A DNA stretch of 48,133 bases, from NCBI GenBank assembly GCA_042577505.1, contig JBHPEA010000008.1:1-48133 (forward strand). Direction: 5' to 3'. This stretch comes from JACQSR01 sp042577505 (GTDB lineage Archaea > Nanobdellota > Nanobdellia > Woesearchaeales > JACQSR01). The notes under the pieces were generated by a model. The model was not told where the DNA came from and ran no database searches. It worked only from the letters and a program-made list of their open reading frames with translations. The position numbers and the translations under genes are program-made. Shown here one piece after another: positions 16,994 to 24,589 of this stretch (positions within the stretch are counted from its first letter, which is position 1; every line of letters begins with the position of its first letter).

Positions 16994-17086
16994 ATAAAAG
17001 GGAGCTAGATTGAAGTTTAAAAAAGTTAAGTATTTTACCACGTATAAGTGGTGATGTATCCACTAACCGATTATTACTAGAAAAAT

Positions 17087-17863
17087 CTACTTCTTAGCAG
17101 GTTCTTTAGCTGGAGCTGCTGCTTCTTTCTTTTCTGCTCCAGGGGCTGGTGCTCCTGCTGCAGGTGCTGCTTCAGCCGGCATTACTGCTTTGATAATTTC
17201 GTCTGGGATTGATTCTGATTTCAACTTAGCTTTAATTTCAGAAGGTTCTTTACCTTCCATTTCCTTAAGGATAGTTTCTGCAGCTTTAGTAAACTCTGCT
17301 CGCTTAGCTTCAAGTTCTTCCTGCATCTTCTTCCTCTCAGCGTCTAGTTTTGCTTTTTCTTCAGCTGAAAGTTCAGTCTTTTCTGTTCTAATCTCTTCGT
17401 CGAATTTACCTTCGTTGACATCATTAATAGTCTCAATAGCTGGTTTTCCTTCAACTAGAATGCCCATAGAATTACAAGTTCCGATGATTTCCTTGACTCG
17501 CTCTTTCAGGGTTTTTCCTAAAAGAGCAGTTTCTTTCATCTTAGCAATTTTAATTATTTGTTCAATAAGAATATCAGCTACTTTTTCCGTATTTGGTTTT
17601 CCAGATCCTTTTTGAACACCTGCTTCTTTTTTTATCAATCCAGATGCTGGCGGAGTACCGACGGAGATTTCGAATTCTTTTGTATCGGAATCTATCTCAA
17701 CTTTTACTGGTACTTGCATACCCTTGAAAGAATCTGTTTTTTTGTTTATTTCGGCAACTACTTGACCTATATTAACTCCCATCGGTCCCAATGCAGGTCC
17801 AAGTGGAGGTGCAGCTGAACATTTTCCTCCCTCGATAAGTACTTCAACTGTTTGTGTTGCCAT
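17087..17863 (-). CDS. rpl11: Ribosomal protein uL11 with long C-terminal extension
   Basis: uL11 forms the GTPase-associated stalk base on 23S rRNA. Residues 1-160 are typical: PPLGPALGPMGVNIGQVVAEIN near the N-terminus and the C-terminal rRNA-binding domain with GVQKGSGKPNTEKV and TCNSMGILVEG. Archaeal uL11 usually ends near residue 160. Here about 95 extra residues follow: a charged helical segment (EEKAKLDAERKKMQEELEAK), a small helical module, and an Ala/Pro/Lys/Glu tail resembling the hinge of stalk proteins P1/P2. The gene has its own TATA box at 17885-17892. uL1, uL10 and P1 genes do not follow, unlike the usual archaeal cluster. Confidence 0.93.
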   Translation of the reverse strand: MATQTVEVLIEGGKCSAAPPLGPALGPMGVNIGQVVAEINKKTDSFKGMQVPVKVEIDSDTKEFEISVGTPPASGLIKKEAGVQKGSGKPNTEKVADILIEQIIKIAKMKETALLGKTLKERVKEIIGTCNSMGILVEGKPAIETINDVNEGKFDEEIRTEKTELSAEEKAKLDAERKKMQEELEAKRAEFTKAAETILKEMEGKEPSEIKAKLKSESIPDEIIKAVMPAEAAPAAGAPAPGAEKKEAAAPAKEPAKK

Positions 17864-17884
17864 ATCACGGTGAAATTGGGTCCT

Positions 17885-17892
17885 TTTATAAA
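17885..17892 (-). promoter_or_regulatory. TATA box of rpl11, overlapping the upstream stop codon
   Basis: On the minus strand TTTATAAA ends at the stop codon of the LAGLIDADG gene, about 25 bases before the uL11 ATG. It shows that uL11 keeps its own promoter although an endonuclease gene lies between it and spt5. Confidence 0.6.
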
Positions 17893-18980
17893 CGTTTCGT
17901 TACATTAATAAGGGTTTTTATTACATGAGAATCACCACTATAAGGGTCAATATGACTGAAACTATCACGGTTCCATAAGAATGGTAAATCAATATTTTCC
18001 ATTTTAAAATTAGTAAGTCGATTACAACTTTCAATTAATGATTGGATCCCTTCTTTCTCAATCTTTGCTTCGTATCCTGCAAATCTCCAGAGTAAGAATC
18101 TTGTTATATGTTTTATATTGGAAGAACCAACAATACTAAAAAATTTTAGTACTTCTGCTTTACTCGTAAGTCTTATTTTATATCTTCCATCCTTAGTATG
18201 TTGGGTAGAAAACTCTAAAGCTAATATTCTTAAGGCCTTTTCAATATCTGATACTAAATTTGTACATTTATCAGAGAATCTACCATACATTATTTCAACT
18301 GATCCATTACAATATCCAAAATATCCATCAGTATCAAAAAGACCTCTTAGGACAGAAGTTATGTAGTCTTGATTATTGAAGCACCATCCTGGTATTGTTG
18401 TGTTATTATTGAATTTACTTCCTTTTCTTAGTTTACAGTCTTCGTTGAGGAATCTGAGAAAGGCAATATTATAAACTGCAATTCGCTTATAGCTTTCGTA
18501 TCTAATCTTCCCGTTGAATATAGTTTTTATAAGGTGAATCACCCTCCTTTCAAGAAAATTAACATCTTTTTTTGGATCAAACGATATCCTTATACCGTCT
18601 TTGTTGATTTCACCATCACCAAGAATAATTCCGATTAGTTCTGCAAAATCTGAAGATAATTTTAAATTAAGTTTCGGGATTGTGATATTCTTTGAGTATC
18701 CATGATTATTAGTTCTTCCGAATAATAATACATCCCTAATAATTAAATCATTGTTCTTTATATAATTTATAAGTTTATAGATTGTGTTTTCTTTTGGAGT
18801 AACTTTCATATTTTCTATATCAATTATTGTGTCTCTTGATATCATAGTATGATATGATAACTCTGAGATACTTAGGTTGCTTATAGCTCTGAGGCCAATT
18901 ACAAATCGTTTTAGTTTCTCTTTCTCGAAATTTTCAATTGAATGAATATTATCTTGCATCTCTATTATCCTCTTAAACAC
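17886..18980 (-). CDS. LAGLIDADG homing endonuclease-like protein with N-terminal HTH
   Basis: A 364-residue protein (GTG start 18980; ATG 18959 is an alternative preceded by GAGG). Residues about 20-75 look like an XRE-type helix-turn-helix (SISELSYHTMISRDTIIDIE). The two LAGLIDADG helices are ELIGIILGDGEI (about 114-125) and VLRGLFDTDGYF (about 209-220), each with the catalytic acidic residue, so a monomeric double-motif enzyme is expected. It is free-standing: neither neighbour is split, and it has its own TATA box and a structured leader. It interrupts the conserved spt5-rpl11 order. The HTH could regulate its own expression. Maturase or repressor roles are alternatives. Confidence 0.85.
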   Translation of the reverse strand: MFKRIIEMQDNIHSIENFEKEKLKRFVIGLRAISNLSISELSYHTMISRDTIIDIENMKVTPKENTIYKLINYIKNNDLIIRDVLLFGRTNNHGYSKNITIPKLNLKLSSDFAELIGIILGDGEINKDGIRISFDPKKDVNFLERRVIHLIKTIFNGKIRYESYKRIAVYNIAFLRFLNEDCKLRKGSKFNNNTTIPGWCFNNQDYITSVLRGLFDTDGYFGYCNGSVEIMYGRFSDKCTNLVSDIEKALRILALEFSTQHTKDGRYKIRLTSKAEVLKFFSIVGSSNIKHITRFLLWRFAGYEAKIEKEGIQSLIESCNRLTNFKMENIDLPFLWNRDSFSHIDPYSGDSHVIKTLINVTKRL

Positions 18981-18989
18981 CTTTTTGAG

Positions 18990-19110
18990 ATGTTCTTTTT
19001 CTTGCTGAAAAGAACATTTGGATGGAAGAAAAGAACTTATAACAAAACTACGTAAAAGATTTTCTACGTAGTGTAAAATCTTAATTTGGCAGTTTTGTGT
19101 GTTCTTTTCT
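18990..19110 (-). ncRNA. Structured 5' leader of the first LAGLIDADG gene (copy A)
   Basis: Read on the minus strand, the leader starts near 19110 and contains an outer stem (AAAAGAAC/GTTCTTTT), a middle stem (ACAAAACT/AGTTTTGT), an inner hairpin (AAGATTTT/AAAATCTT), and the linker GCCAAATTAAG. A second perfect 10-bp hairpin (18990-19017) lies just before the start codon. Nearly the same linkers and the same stem layout, with compensating changes, precede the second LAGLIDADG gene at 42482-42587. No known RNA family recognised. Confidence 0.65.
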
Positions 19111-19131
19111 TAAAAGAAGTAGAATAATGAC

Positions 19132-19160
19132 TTATATATCTCGCAGCGACATGTCCAGTG
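19132..19160 (-). promoter_or_regulatory. Promoter of LAGLIDADG gene A with shared upstream box
   Basis: On the minus strand CACTGGACAT (19151-19160) is followed, after 12 bases, by TATATAA (19132-19138). The same decamer with the same 12-base gap to a TATA box occurs at copy B. The element lies 40 bases before the leader motif GAACAC. Confidence 0.6.
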
Positions 19161-19225
19161 ACCTTGGTTGTCGTCGAGAAATATTTTCGAATGTCCTGTG
19201 AGAATTTTTAGATCCTTAAAAAGGT

Positions 19226-19711
19226 TTACTCCCCAGACTCGTCGTCAGTGTCCCTTCTAATCACCTTAACAGCGTCTATCCTTACAGTAATAGGGATAGG
19301 AACGGCTGCTTCAAGTAGTTCTACTACGACTTCTTCTTTTGTTTTGTCGATTCTGGTAATTTTTGCCTTTTCTCTCTTGAATGGACCAGATATAATTTCA
19401 CAAATGTCATTCTTTTGGATGTTGATTTCTGTCTTAACTTGTTCCAATATATGCTCGATTTCCTTGTATTCTATTGGTTTTCCAAGGATACCTCTTGCAT
19501 ATGGCACATTGAAAGCTGCTTGTTCAGCGTCAGATTTTGAGGATGCTTCTACGAATATGTATCCCCTCATTCCATGAGCTCTTACTACTGAGTAAACTCC
19601 TAGCTTTTTTCTTCTAGCGTTTGATGTGACAAAATCCATAACTTGGTCTTCTCTATTAGCAGTAGTCCTTAATGCAAATATCTCAGGTAGTTTTTCGTCT
19701 TCCATTTTCAT
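19226..19711 (-). CDS. spt5: Transcription elongation factor Spt5/NusG
   Basis: Spt5 binds the RNA polymerase clamp and supports processive elongation and coupling to ribosomes. The 161-residue protein has the archaeal NGN domain (FALRTTANREDQVMDFV, HGMRGYIFVEA) and a C-terminal KOW domain (ICEIISGPFKREKAKITRID). Length is typical (about 150-160). Its ATG overlaps the secE stop, giving the common archaeal ftsZ-secE-spt5 order. Normally uL11 follows directly; here a LAGLIDADG gene and its leader lie between. A second possible start, Met-3, is two codons later. Confidence 0.93.
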   Translation of the reverse strand: MKMEDEKLPEIFALRTTANREDQVMDFVTSNARRKKLGVYSVVRAHGMRGYIFVEASSKSDAEQAAFNVPYARGILGKPIEYKEIEHILEQVKTEINIQKNDICEIISGPFKREKAKITRIDKTKEEVVVELLEAAVPIPITVRIDAVKVIRRDTDDESGE

Positions 19712-19896
19712 TCAAATAGGATAGTTTTTATCATTACAATGATAAATCCAATTAATCCTATTATTACCATTCCTAAACCAGCAACTTTCACAATAACTTT
19801 GTATTCTTCTTTTGTTGGTTTCTTTGTTATTTTTAGTACTCTTATGCATTCACTTGTAAATTCCTTAGCCTTCGTTCCAATGTTTCTTAATGCCAT
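19708..19896 (-). CDS. secE: Preprotein translocase subunit SecE (Sec61 gamma)
   Basis: SecE is the small clamp subunit of the SecYE translocon. The 62-residue protein has the amphipathic helix (EFTSECIRVLKITKKPTKEEY) and a single C-terminal membrane helix, the standard archaeal/eukaryotic form. It starts two bases after the ftsZ stop and overlaps spt5 by four bases, so the three are one operon. Position and size make the call secure despite the short length. Confidence 0.9.
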   Translation of the reverse strand: MALRNIGTKAKEFTSECIRVLKITKKPTKEEYKVIVKVAGLGMVIIGLIGFIIVMIKTILFE

Positions 19897-19898
19897 TT

Positions 19899-21011
19899 TT
19901 AGTCTACAAATTCGATTCCTAGTTCGTTTTCGATCTCCTTTTTCCTTTTATCTACTATTGTTCGGCCAGTGCCGAATATTTGTGACGATTTTACACCGGT
20001 CACAATGAGCATAGTTCTTATAGTTTTGTCTAAATCCTTTGATATTTGGGCTCCCCAAATGATTCTTGCTTCGTCATCTAACTTTTCTGAAATGATTTCA
20101 ACAATCTTCCTTGCTTCATCCAAGGTCATGTCTTCTCCACCTGAGATGTTGATCAAAGCTCCGTTTGCCCCTCCAATATCAACGTCTAGTAGGGGATTTG
20201 AAATTGCTTTTTCAACCGCTTCTACAGCCCTGTTGTCAGTGTCTGACTCTCCAACACCAATTAATGCTACACCACCACCTTTCATTACAGTTCTGATGTC
20301 TGCAAAGTCTAGGTTTACTAAACCTGCTTTTGTTACTAATTCTGCAATTCCTTTTACAGCGTTAGTTAATAATTCATCTGCAACTTTGAAAGCTGTATGT
20401 AATGGTAGGTCTGGTGCTAATTCCAACAGTTTGTTGTTTGGAATAACTATTAATGTGTCGACAATTTGTTCTAGCTTTTCCAAACCCTGGACTGAATTGT
20501 CAAACCTCTTTTTACCTTCCATTGAGAAAGGCATTGTTACGATTGCGACAGTTAAACAACCTAGTTTTTTTGCAATGGTTGCTATTACTGGGACAGATCC
20601 TGTACCGGTTCCACCACCCAAACCACAGGTGATGAAAACCATGTCTGCTCCTTCTAATGATTTTTTAATCTCAACTTCGTTTTCTCTTGCTGCTTCTTCA
20701 CCCATTTGGGGATTTGAACCAGCTCCTAACCCCTTAGTAACTTCTCTTCCGATTAAGATTTTTTTACTTGCTGATGTGTATAATAAATCTTGAGCGTCTG
20801 TATTAACTGCAACAGTTTCAGTCCCGAATATACCAACTTCACTAATTCTGTTTATTGTATTATTACCTGCGCCACCAGAACCAACAACTTTTATTGTTGC
20901 TTTTTGTCTTTTCAGATATTGCTCCAACTCAGTGTTAATATCTGGTTTAGGTGGAGCTTCCTGACCTACATCAAATTGAGGATTCACTTCTGCTGTATTG
21001 ATTTCTACCAT
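19899..21011 (-). CDS. ftsZ: Cell division protein FtsZ
   Basis: A tubulin-like GTPase that forms the division ring. The 370-residue protein has a polar N-terminal tail (1-38), then VVGSGGAGNNTINRI, the tubulin signature GGGTGTGSVPVIA, and the T7 catalytic loop NLDFADIRTVM. The GTPase and C-terminal domains are complete; the C-terminus is short and lacks a bacterial FtsA-binding tail. ftsZ-secE-spt5 is a well-known archaeal neighbourhood. Some archaea have two FtsZ paralogues; this one resembles the FtsZ1 group by its gene context, which is inference. Confidence 0.95.
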   Translation of the reverse strand: MVEINTAEVNPQFDVGQEAPPKPDINTELEQYLKRQKATIKVVGSGGAGNNTINRISEVGIFGTETVAVNTDAQDLLYTSASKKILIGREVTKGLGAGSNPQMGEEAARENEVEIKKSLEGADMVFITCGLGGGTGTGSVPVIATIAKKLGCLTVAIVTMPFSMEGKKRFDNSVQGLEKLEQIVDTLIVIPNNKLLELAPDLPLHTAFKVADELLTNAVKGIAELVTKAGLVNLDFADIRTVMKGGGVALIGVGESDTDNRAVEAVEKAISNPLLDVDIGGANGALINISGGEDMTLDEARKIVEIISEKLDDEARIIWGAQISKDLDKTIRTMLIVTGVKSSQIFGTGRTIVDKRKKEIENELGIEFVD

Positions 21012-21065
21012 TTTTCCAACCTCACATTGCCGATGTAGAATTTGTAGTTCATGTTCTATATAAAT

Positions 21066-21722
21066 TTATTTATTTTTTTTCGTAAACTTAATATCCTTGA
21101 CGCTGGGTATAAGTTTTTTTGCGTTTTCTTTTAATGAGTTTTGTAACTTCTCAGGGATGTCTTGTTTAGATTCTACTTCATAATTTCCTTCTTTTTCAGT
21201 TACTTGGATATCTGATCCTAATGGTATTTTTAGGTACGCTTCTGTTTTTTCTTTGTCATCTGTTACGATCTTATTAATTTTTAATTTGTATGCTAATATT
21301 TTTGATGCTAAAGGATGGTTGAAATCTACGATAGTTCTTCCGCCACCTACTGTTTTAATAATTCCAATTAATCCATCAATGTTAACTTGTAAACCAGGCA
21401 TTGGAGTTATGTTTTGTTTTGTAAATTTGTTAGTAGGAATCATTTTAACATGTTGAGGATTTTTTCTTCCGAATCCATTGTCTGGTTCGATATCAACTTC
21501 GTGTTCTGATGGAATGTCTTTTCCTTCTAGAAATTGATCTAAACCCTTGATTACATTTCCTTCTCCAACACAGATTACAATCGGACCATACTTTGCATTT
21601 TCATCAAAGATTTCGTTTTCCTTAGCTGTTTTTTCATCCGTTGTGTCGAAGATTAGGTTATCGTCTTTAATCTGACCAGTGTATTCGATTTCAATAAAGT
21701 CTTGTTTTTTTATTTTTGTCAT
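21066..21722 (-). CDS. FKBP-type peptidyl-prolyl isomerase (SlyD-like, long form)
   Basis: A 218-residue prolyl isomerase/chaperone. The FKBP half contains FIEIEYTGQIKDDNLIFDTT and VCVGEGNVIKGLDQFLEG-like core residues. An inserted IF-domain region (about 85-145) holds DNGFGRKNPQHVKMIP and GGRTIVDFNHPLA, the pattern of SlyD and archaeal long FKBPs. An extra C-terminal domain of about 65 residues is also seen in archaeal FKBP26. No His-rich metal tail is present. The start has a strong ribosome-binding site, AGGAGGT, seven bases before ATG. It follows divergently from the PIN pseudogene. Confidence 0.9.
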   Translation of the reverse strand: MTKIKKQDFIEIEYTGQIKDDNLIFDTTDEKTAKENEIFDENAKYGPIVICVGEGNVIKGLDQFLEGKDIPSEHEVDIEPDNGFGRKNPQHVKMIPTNKFTKQNITPMPGLQVNIDGLIGIIKTVGGGRTIVDFNHPLASKILAYKLKINKIVTDDKEKTEAYLKIPLGSDIQVTEKEGNYEVESKQDIPEKLQNSLKENAKKLIPSVKDIKFTKKNK

Positions 21723-21926
21723 GGTTTACCTCCTACTGCCTTATAGAACCCAGAAGGAGTTATGCAATATGGGAAGTCGTGTTATTTTTAAATGTTTGGG
21801 TGGATTTTCGGTAAGACATAAGTTATTGAGCATATTTTCGAAATGTGTGTGAAATACTCTATATAATTGGAATATTAATGAAAAATTCTATGAAGATGTT
21901 ATTAATTATGTAGGATACTATGAAGT

Positions 21927-22343
21927 ATGACCAAAAAGTTCTATATTGATACTTAGATTTGGATGGACGTTTATGAGGATAGAAAAGGGTATAATAGTGA
22001 ATCAATAGGAGATTATGCTTTAAAACTATATAATTTTATTAAATCAAAGGGATTTATAATAGCAATAAGCGACTTACTAATTAGTGAATTGGAAGTTAAT
22101 TATTCTTTGGAAAAAATAAATGGTATGATGAAACCATTTGAACATTTAATTCAGAGAATAATTGTAAATAAAGAAGAACGTAATGAAGCTGCGGACATTT
22201 CGAGGGAAAGAAGATTACCTTGTGGAGATGTTTTACACGCTATTATCGCAAGAAATTATAATGCAGTATTGATTACGAGAGATAAACATTTCAGAAAACT
22301 TAAAGATATTTCTATATCTTATAAACCAGAAGATATTATCTAA
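21927..22343 (+). pseudogene. PIN-domain toxin gene with in-frame TAG at codon 10
   Basis: From ATG 21927 the frame reads MTKKFYIDT, TAG (21954-21956), then IWMDVYEDRKG and continues to 22343. The first part matches the start of PIN domains (YxDTNIW) with the first catalytic Asp. The rest holds the other acidic sites (ISELEV, CGDVLHAIIARN, LITRDKHF). The stop codon replaces the residue after the DT pair. TAG is an ordinary terminator for other genes here, so the gene is most likely dead or makes a truncated product lacking the first Asp from Met 21963. Sequencing error or stop readthrough are alternatives. A TATA-like element lies near 21859. Confidence 0.72.
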
Positions 22344-22596
22344 GTTTTTTTGAAATAAGTTTAAATGCAATTCTTCTACTTTTTTCATATTCTTTTTGTG
22401 TCGTTTTTTTATTAGAAGCCCCTTTTAACCGTGCTATACTTGCTAAATCTTCTTTTAATTTAGAGTCTTCTAATTTTTTTCTTAATGCGTCTCTAATGAA
22501 CTCTGTTCTACTTTGATAACCTTCTTTGTCGACGGTTTTATCAATGTTCTCTAGGAATTTTTCTTCTAATTTTAAAGTAATCATTTCAGTTGCCAT
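22336..22596 (-). CDS. Ribbon-helix-helix (CopG-type) DNA-binding protein
   Basis: An 86-residue protein with the CopG/NikR-type RHH motif at the N-terminus: MITLKLEEKFLENIDKTV, then GYQSRTEFIRDALRKKL. A basic C-terminal tail (RRIAFKLISKKLR) follows. It is tail-to-tail with the PIN pseudogene, overlapping by eight bases, which is not the usual co-directional toxin-antitoxin order. It may still be the partner antitoxin or an independent regulator. The promoter lies in TATATA-rich DNA at 22605-22625, where autoregulation would be expected. Confidence 0.8.
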   Translation of the reverse strand: MATEMITLKLEEKFLENIDKTVDKEGYQSRTEFIRDALRKKLEDSKLKEDLASIARLKGASNKKTTQKEYEKSRRIAFKLISKKLR

Positions 22597-22677
22597 ATAT
22601 CTAAAGTATATATATTGTATATATAAGCTTTTTGGTTTAAATATAGTTTTTTAAATAATGGATTTTTTTATGTATTT

Positions 22678-23163
22678 ATGATAAGAAAAGCAAAGTTAAA
22701 TGATATGGGAGCAATATTAGAACTTTGGGACCAGTTTATAATGGATCATGATAAGATTGTATTTAGGGAGAAACCTAGTTTTCGGCCTTATTTGAAAATT
22801 AAAAAGAACGGTAGAAGTATTGTTGAGGAATTCTATAAGAAACATATTCGGTCTAAGAATGGTCAAGTGTTTATTGCTGAAGATAAAGGAAAACCAATTG
22901 GATACTGTTTAGTTTATATCGATAATAATATTCCAGTTTTTGAACTTGAGAAATTGGGTTATATATCCGATATGTTTTTGTTGAAGGAGTATCGCAGAAA
23001 AGGTATTTCCTCGTTGTTTTTCAAGGAATCGAAGAAATGGTGTAAGAAGAAAGGTCTGAAATATATGTCAATTAACGTCAATTCAGTCAATTCTGTTGCT
23101 CGCAAAGTTTATCGCAGCTGGGGATTTGAGGATCAAAGGATTGAGATGAGGATGAGAGTTTAA
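22678..23163 (+). CDS. GNAT-family N-acetyltransferase
   Basis: A 161-residue GNAT enzyme using acetyl-CoA; the substrate is unknown. The N-terminus IRKAKLNDMGAILELWDQF is the usual first strand and helix. The acetyl-CoA loop is YRRKGISSLFF (Q/RxxGxG/A variant), followed by VNSVNSVARKVYRSWGF, the typical C-terminal strand and helix. Similarity to RimI/amino-group acetylases is general only. The C-terminal half of the gene was duplicated and has decayed at 24590-24796, on the other side of the Cys-rich gene. Confidence 0.85.
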   Translation: MIRKAKLNDMGAILELWDQFIMDHDKIVFREKPSFRPYLKIKKNGRSIVEEFYKKHIRSKNGQVFIAEDKGKPIGYCLVYIDNNIPVFELEKLGYISDMFLLKEYRRKGISSLFFKESKKWCKKKGLKYMSINVNSVNSVARKVYRSWGFEDQRIEMRMRV

Positions 23164-23207
23164 TATTATGGAAAAGTATATAAATATTGGAATTGGAATT
23201 CGAGTTA

Positions 23208-24584
23208 ATGTATAAGAAAAGTATTATGATGAAAAGAAGACAAAAAAATGTTGTCTTTATTCTTAGTGTACTTACCTTTACTTTATTCTTTGCTACAGGA
23301 TGTTGTCAACCAGGGGAAAAATCATGTTCTAGCTCTCCAACAGGTTGCTGTCCTGAAGATTATGAATGTGTGGGGGGAGAATGTGGATGTTGTCCTGCAA
23401 GTCAAAAATGTGAAGATGGTTTTTGTACCCCTCAGATGGATGAAGAATGTTTAAATTGTCATTTCTGTGGTTATGGTTGTCGTTGCATTCCTGTGGAAGG
23501 GGGAAATGGGGCTAATTGGTTAGTACAAGACGTTCCTTGTTCGCTCCAAGATGGATCAAGGGGCATAAAAACAGCTTTGAGAGAGATCTGTGGAATTTTT
23601 GATGTTTGTGATGCAGAAGAATGTACCTGCGATGGAGAAAAATGTCCTTATCTTGGGTATTACTATGCAGGGGATCTTCCTAATGGAGCGCCTTTATGTT
23701 GTGAAGAAGGAGAGATACAGAATCCCAATGATCCTTATTCTTGTTGCAAAGAACCTTGTTGTTGTGATCCTGAAGTAGAGCATTGTGAGGGGGGTTGTTG
23801 TTGTACAAAGGATGATCCGAGTACCTCAGAGAACGAAGGAGAAACTTGTCGAAATGTAGAAACAGGATTATGTTGTAAAGAAGATGTAGCGTCATGTGGT
23901 GATAGTCATTGCTGTGAAAAGGATTATGAAGTGTGTCTTAATCCTGACACCGGAGAATGTTGCTCTCCATCAGGGATCTGTGGGACTGTCTGTTGCCCTG
24001 CTGGACAGCATTGTGTTGATGAAGAAAATAGTCTTTGTTGTGGGTGGACTTTAGAAATGTGCCCCAGTAGAGAACAATGTTGTGATACTGAATTGGATAT
24101 AGGCATTCCAGGAAGTGGAGAAGAAATTTGCGCAGGAGAATGTGGATGTTGTAAAATTGGAGAGGAGTGTATTAATGGGGCTTGTAAAAAAGTATGCGAA
24201 TCCGATGAACAGAAGTGTTTTATTAATGATGAGGTAGTAGATTGTTGCAAAGTTGGAGAAGAATGTTTCCCAAATTGTGGAGGTTGTTGTGAGATGGGGG
24301 AAACATGTACTTATAACTCTAATGGAGATGGAGGATCATGGTCTTGTGAAGATGTTGAAACTGAGCGTTGTTTAGATAGTGAGATGGCGCCTGGAACAAC
24401 AAAGACATGGAAGAACGCTAATGGAGATTGTGATGGGTGTTTTGGTTGTAGTCCATTTGAAGGAGAATCCGCCTGTGTTTGTGGAGATTGCACTTCAATT
24501 TGTGCAACGGCATCGAAACCATGCTGTTCACCATGGTCACCGGTAGAACCCCATTGTAGAGGGGGATTTTGTGAAGGTAAATAA
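23208..24584 (+). CDS. Very Cys-rich lipoprotein
   Basis: A 458-residue exported protein with nearly 80 Cys. The signal ends at a lipobox (FFATGCC). The mature part is a tandem of small disulfide-type modules (CCxxGxxCxxGxC, such as CCPASQKCEDGFC), reminiscent of granulin/EGF-like Cys patterns. Unlike the neighbours at 7465 and 14070 it has no clear MopE D/N-rich motif. The start ATG 23208 lies about 28 bases after TATATAAATA (23177-23186), fitting a leaderless mRNA; Met at 23226 or 23229 is possible. It lies between a GNAT gene and that gene's decayed copy. Confidence 0.78.
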   Translation: MYKKSIMMKRRQKNVVFILSVLTFTLFFATGCCQPGEKSCSSSPTGCCPEDYECVGGECGCCPASQKCEDGFCTPQMDEECLNCHFCGYGCRCIPVEGGNGANWLVQDVPCSLQDGSRGIKTALREICGIFDVCDAEECTCDGEKCPYLGYYYAGDLPNGAPLCCEEGEIQNPNDPYSCCKEPCCCDPEVEHCEGGCCCTKDDPSTSENEGETCRNVETGLCCKEDVASCGDSHCCEKDYEVCLNPDTGECCSPSGICGTVCCPAGQHCVDEENSLCCGWTLEMCPSREQCCDTELDIGIPGSGEEICAGECGCCKIGEECINGACKKVCESDEQKCFINDEVVDCCKVGEECFPNCGGCCEMGETCTYNSNGDGGSWSCEDVETERCLDSEMAPGTTKTWKNANGDCDGCFGCSPFEGESACVCGDCTSICATASKPCCSPWSPVEPHCRGGFCEGK

Positions 24585-24589
24585 ATGTA

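Noticed and set aside
17886..18980. LAGLIDADG gene as intein or rRNA intron
   Set aside because: Neighbouring genes are complete and no rRNA lies in the window, so it is free-standing.
21954..21956. TAG read as pyrrolysine or another amino acid in the PIN gene
   Set aside because: TAG ends several intact genes in the window (for example nadA and the methyltransferase), and no Pyl gene is visible; a nonsense mutation is simpler.
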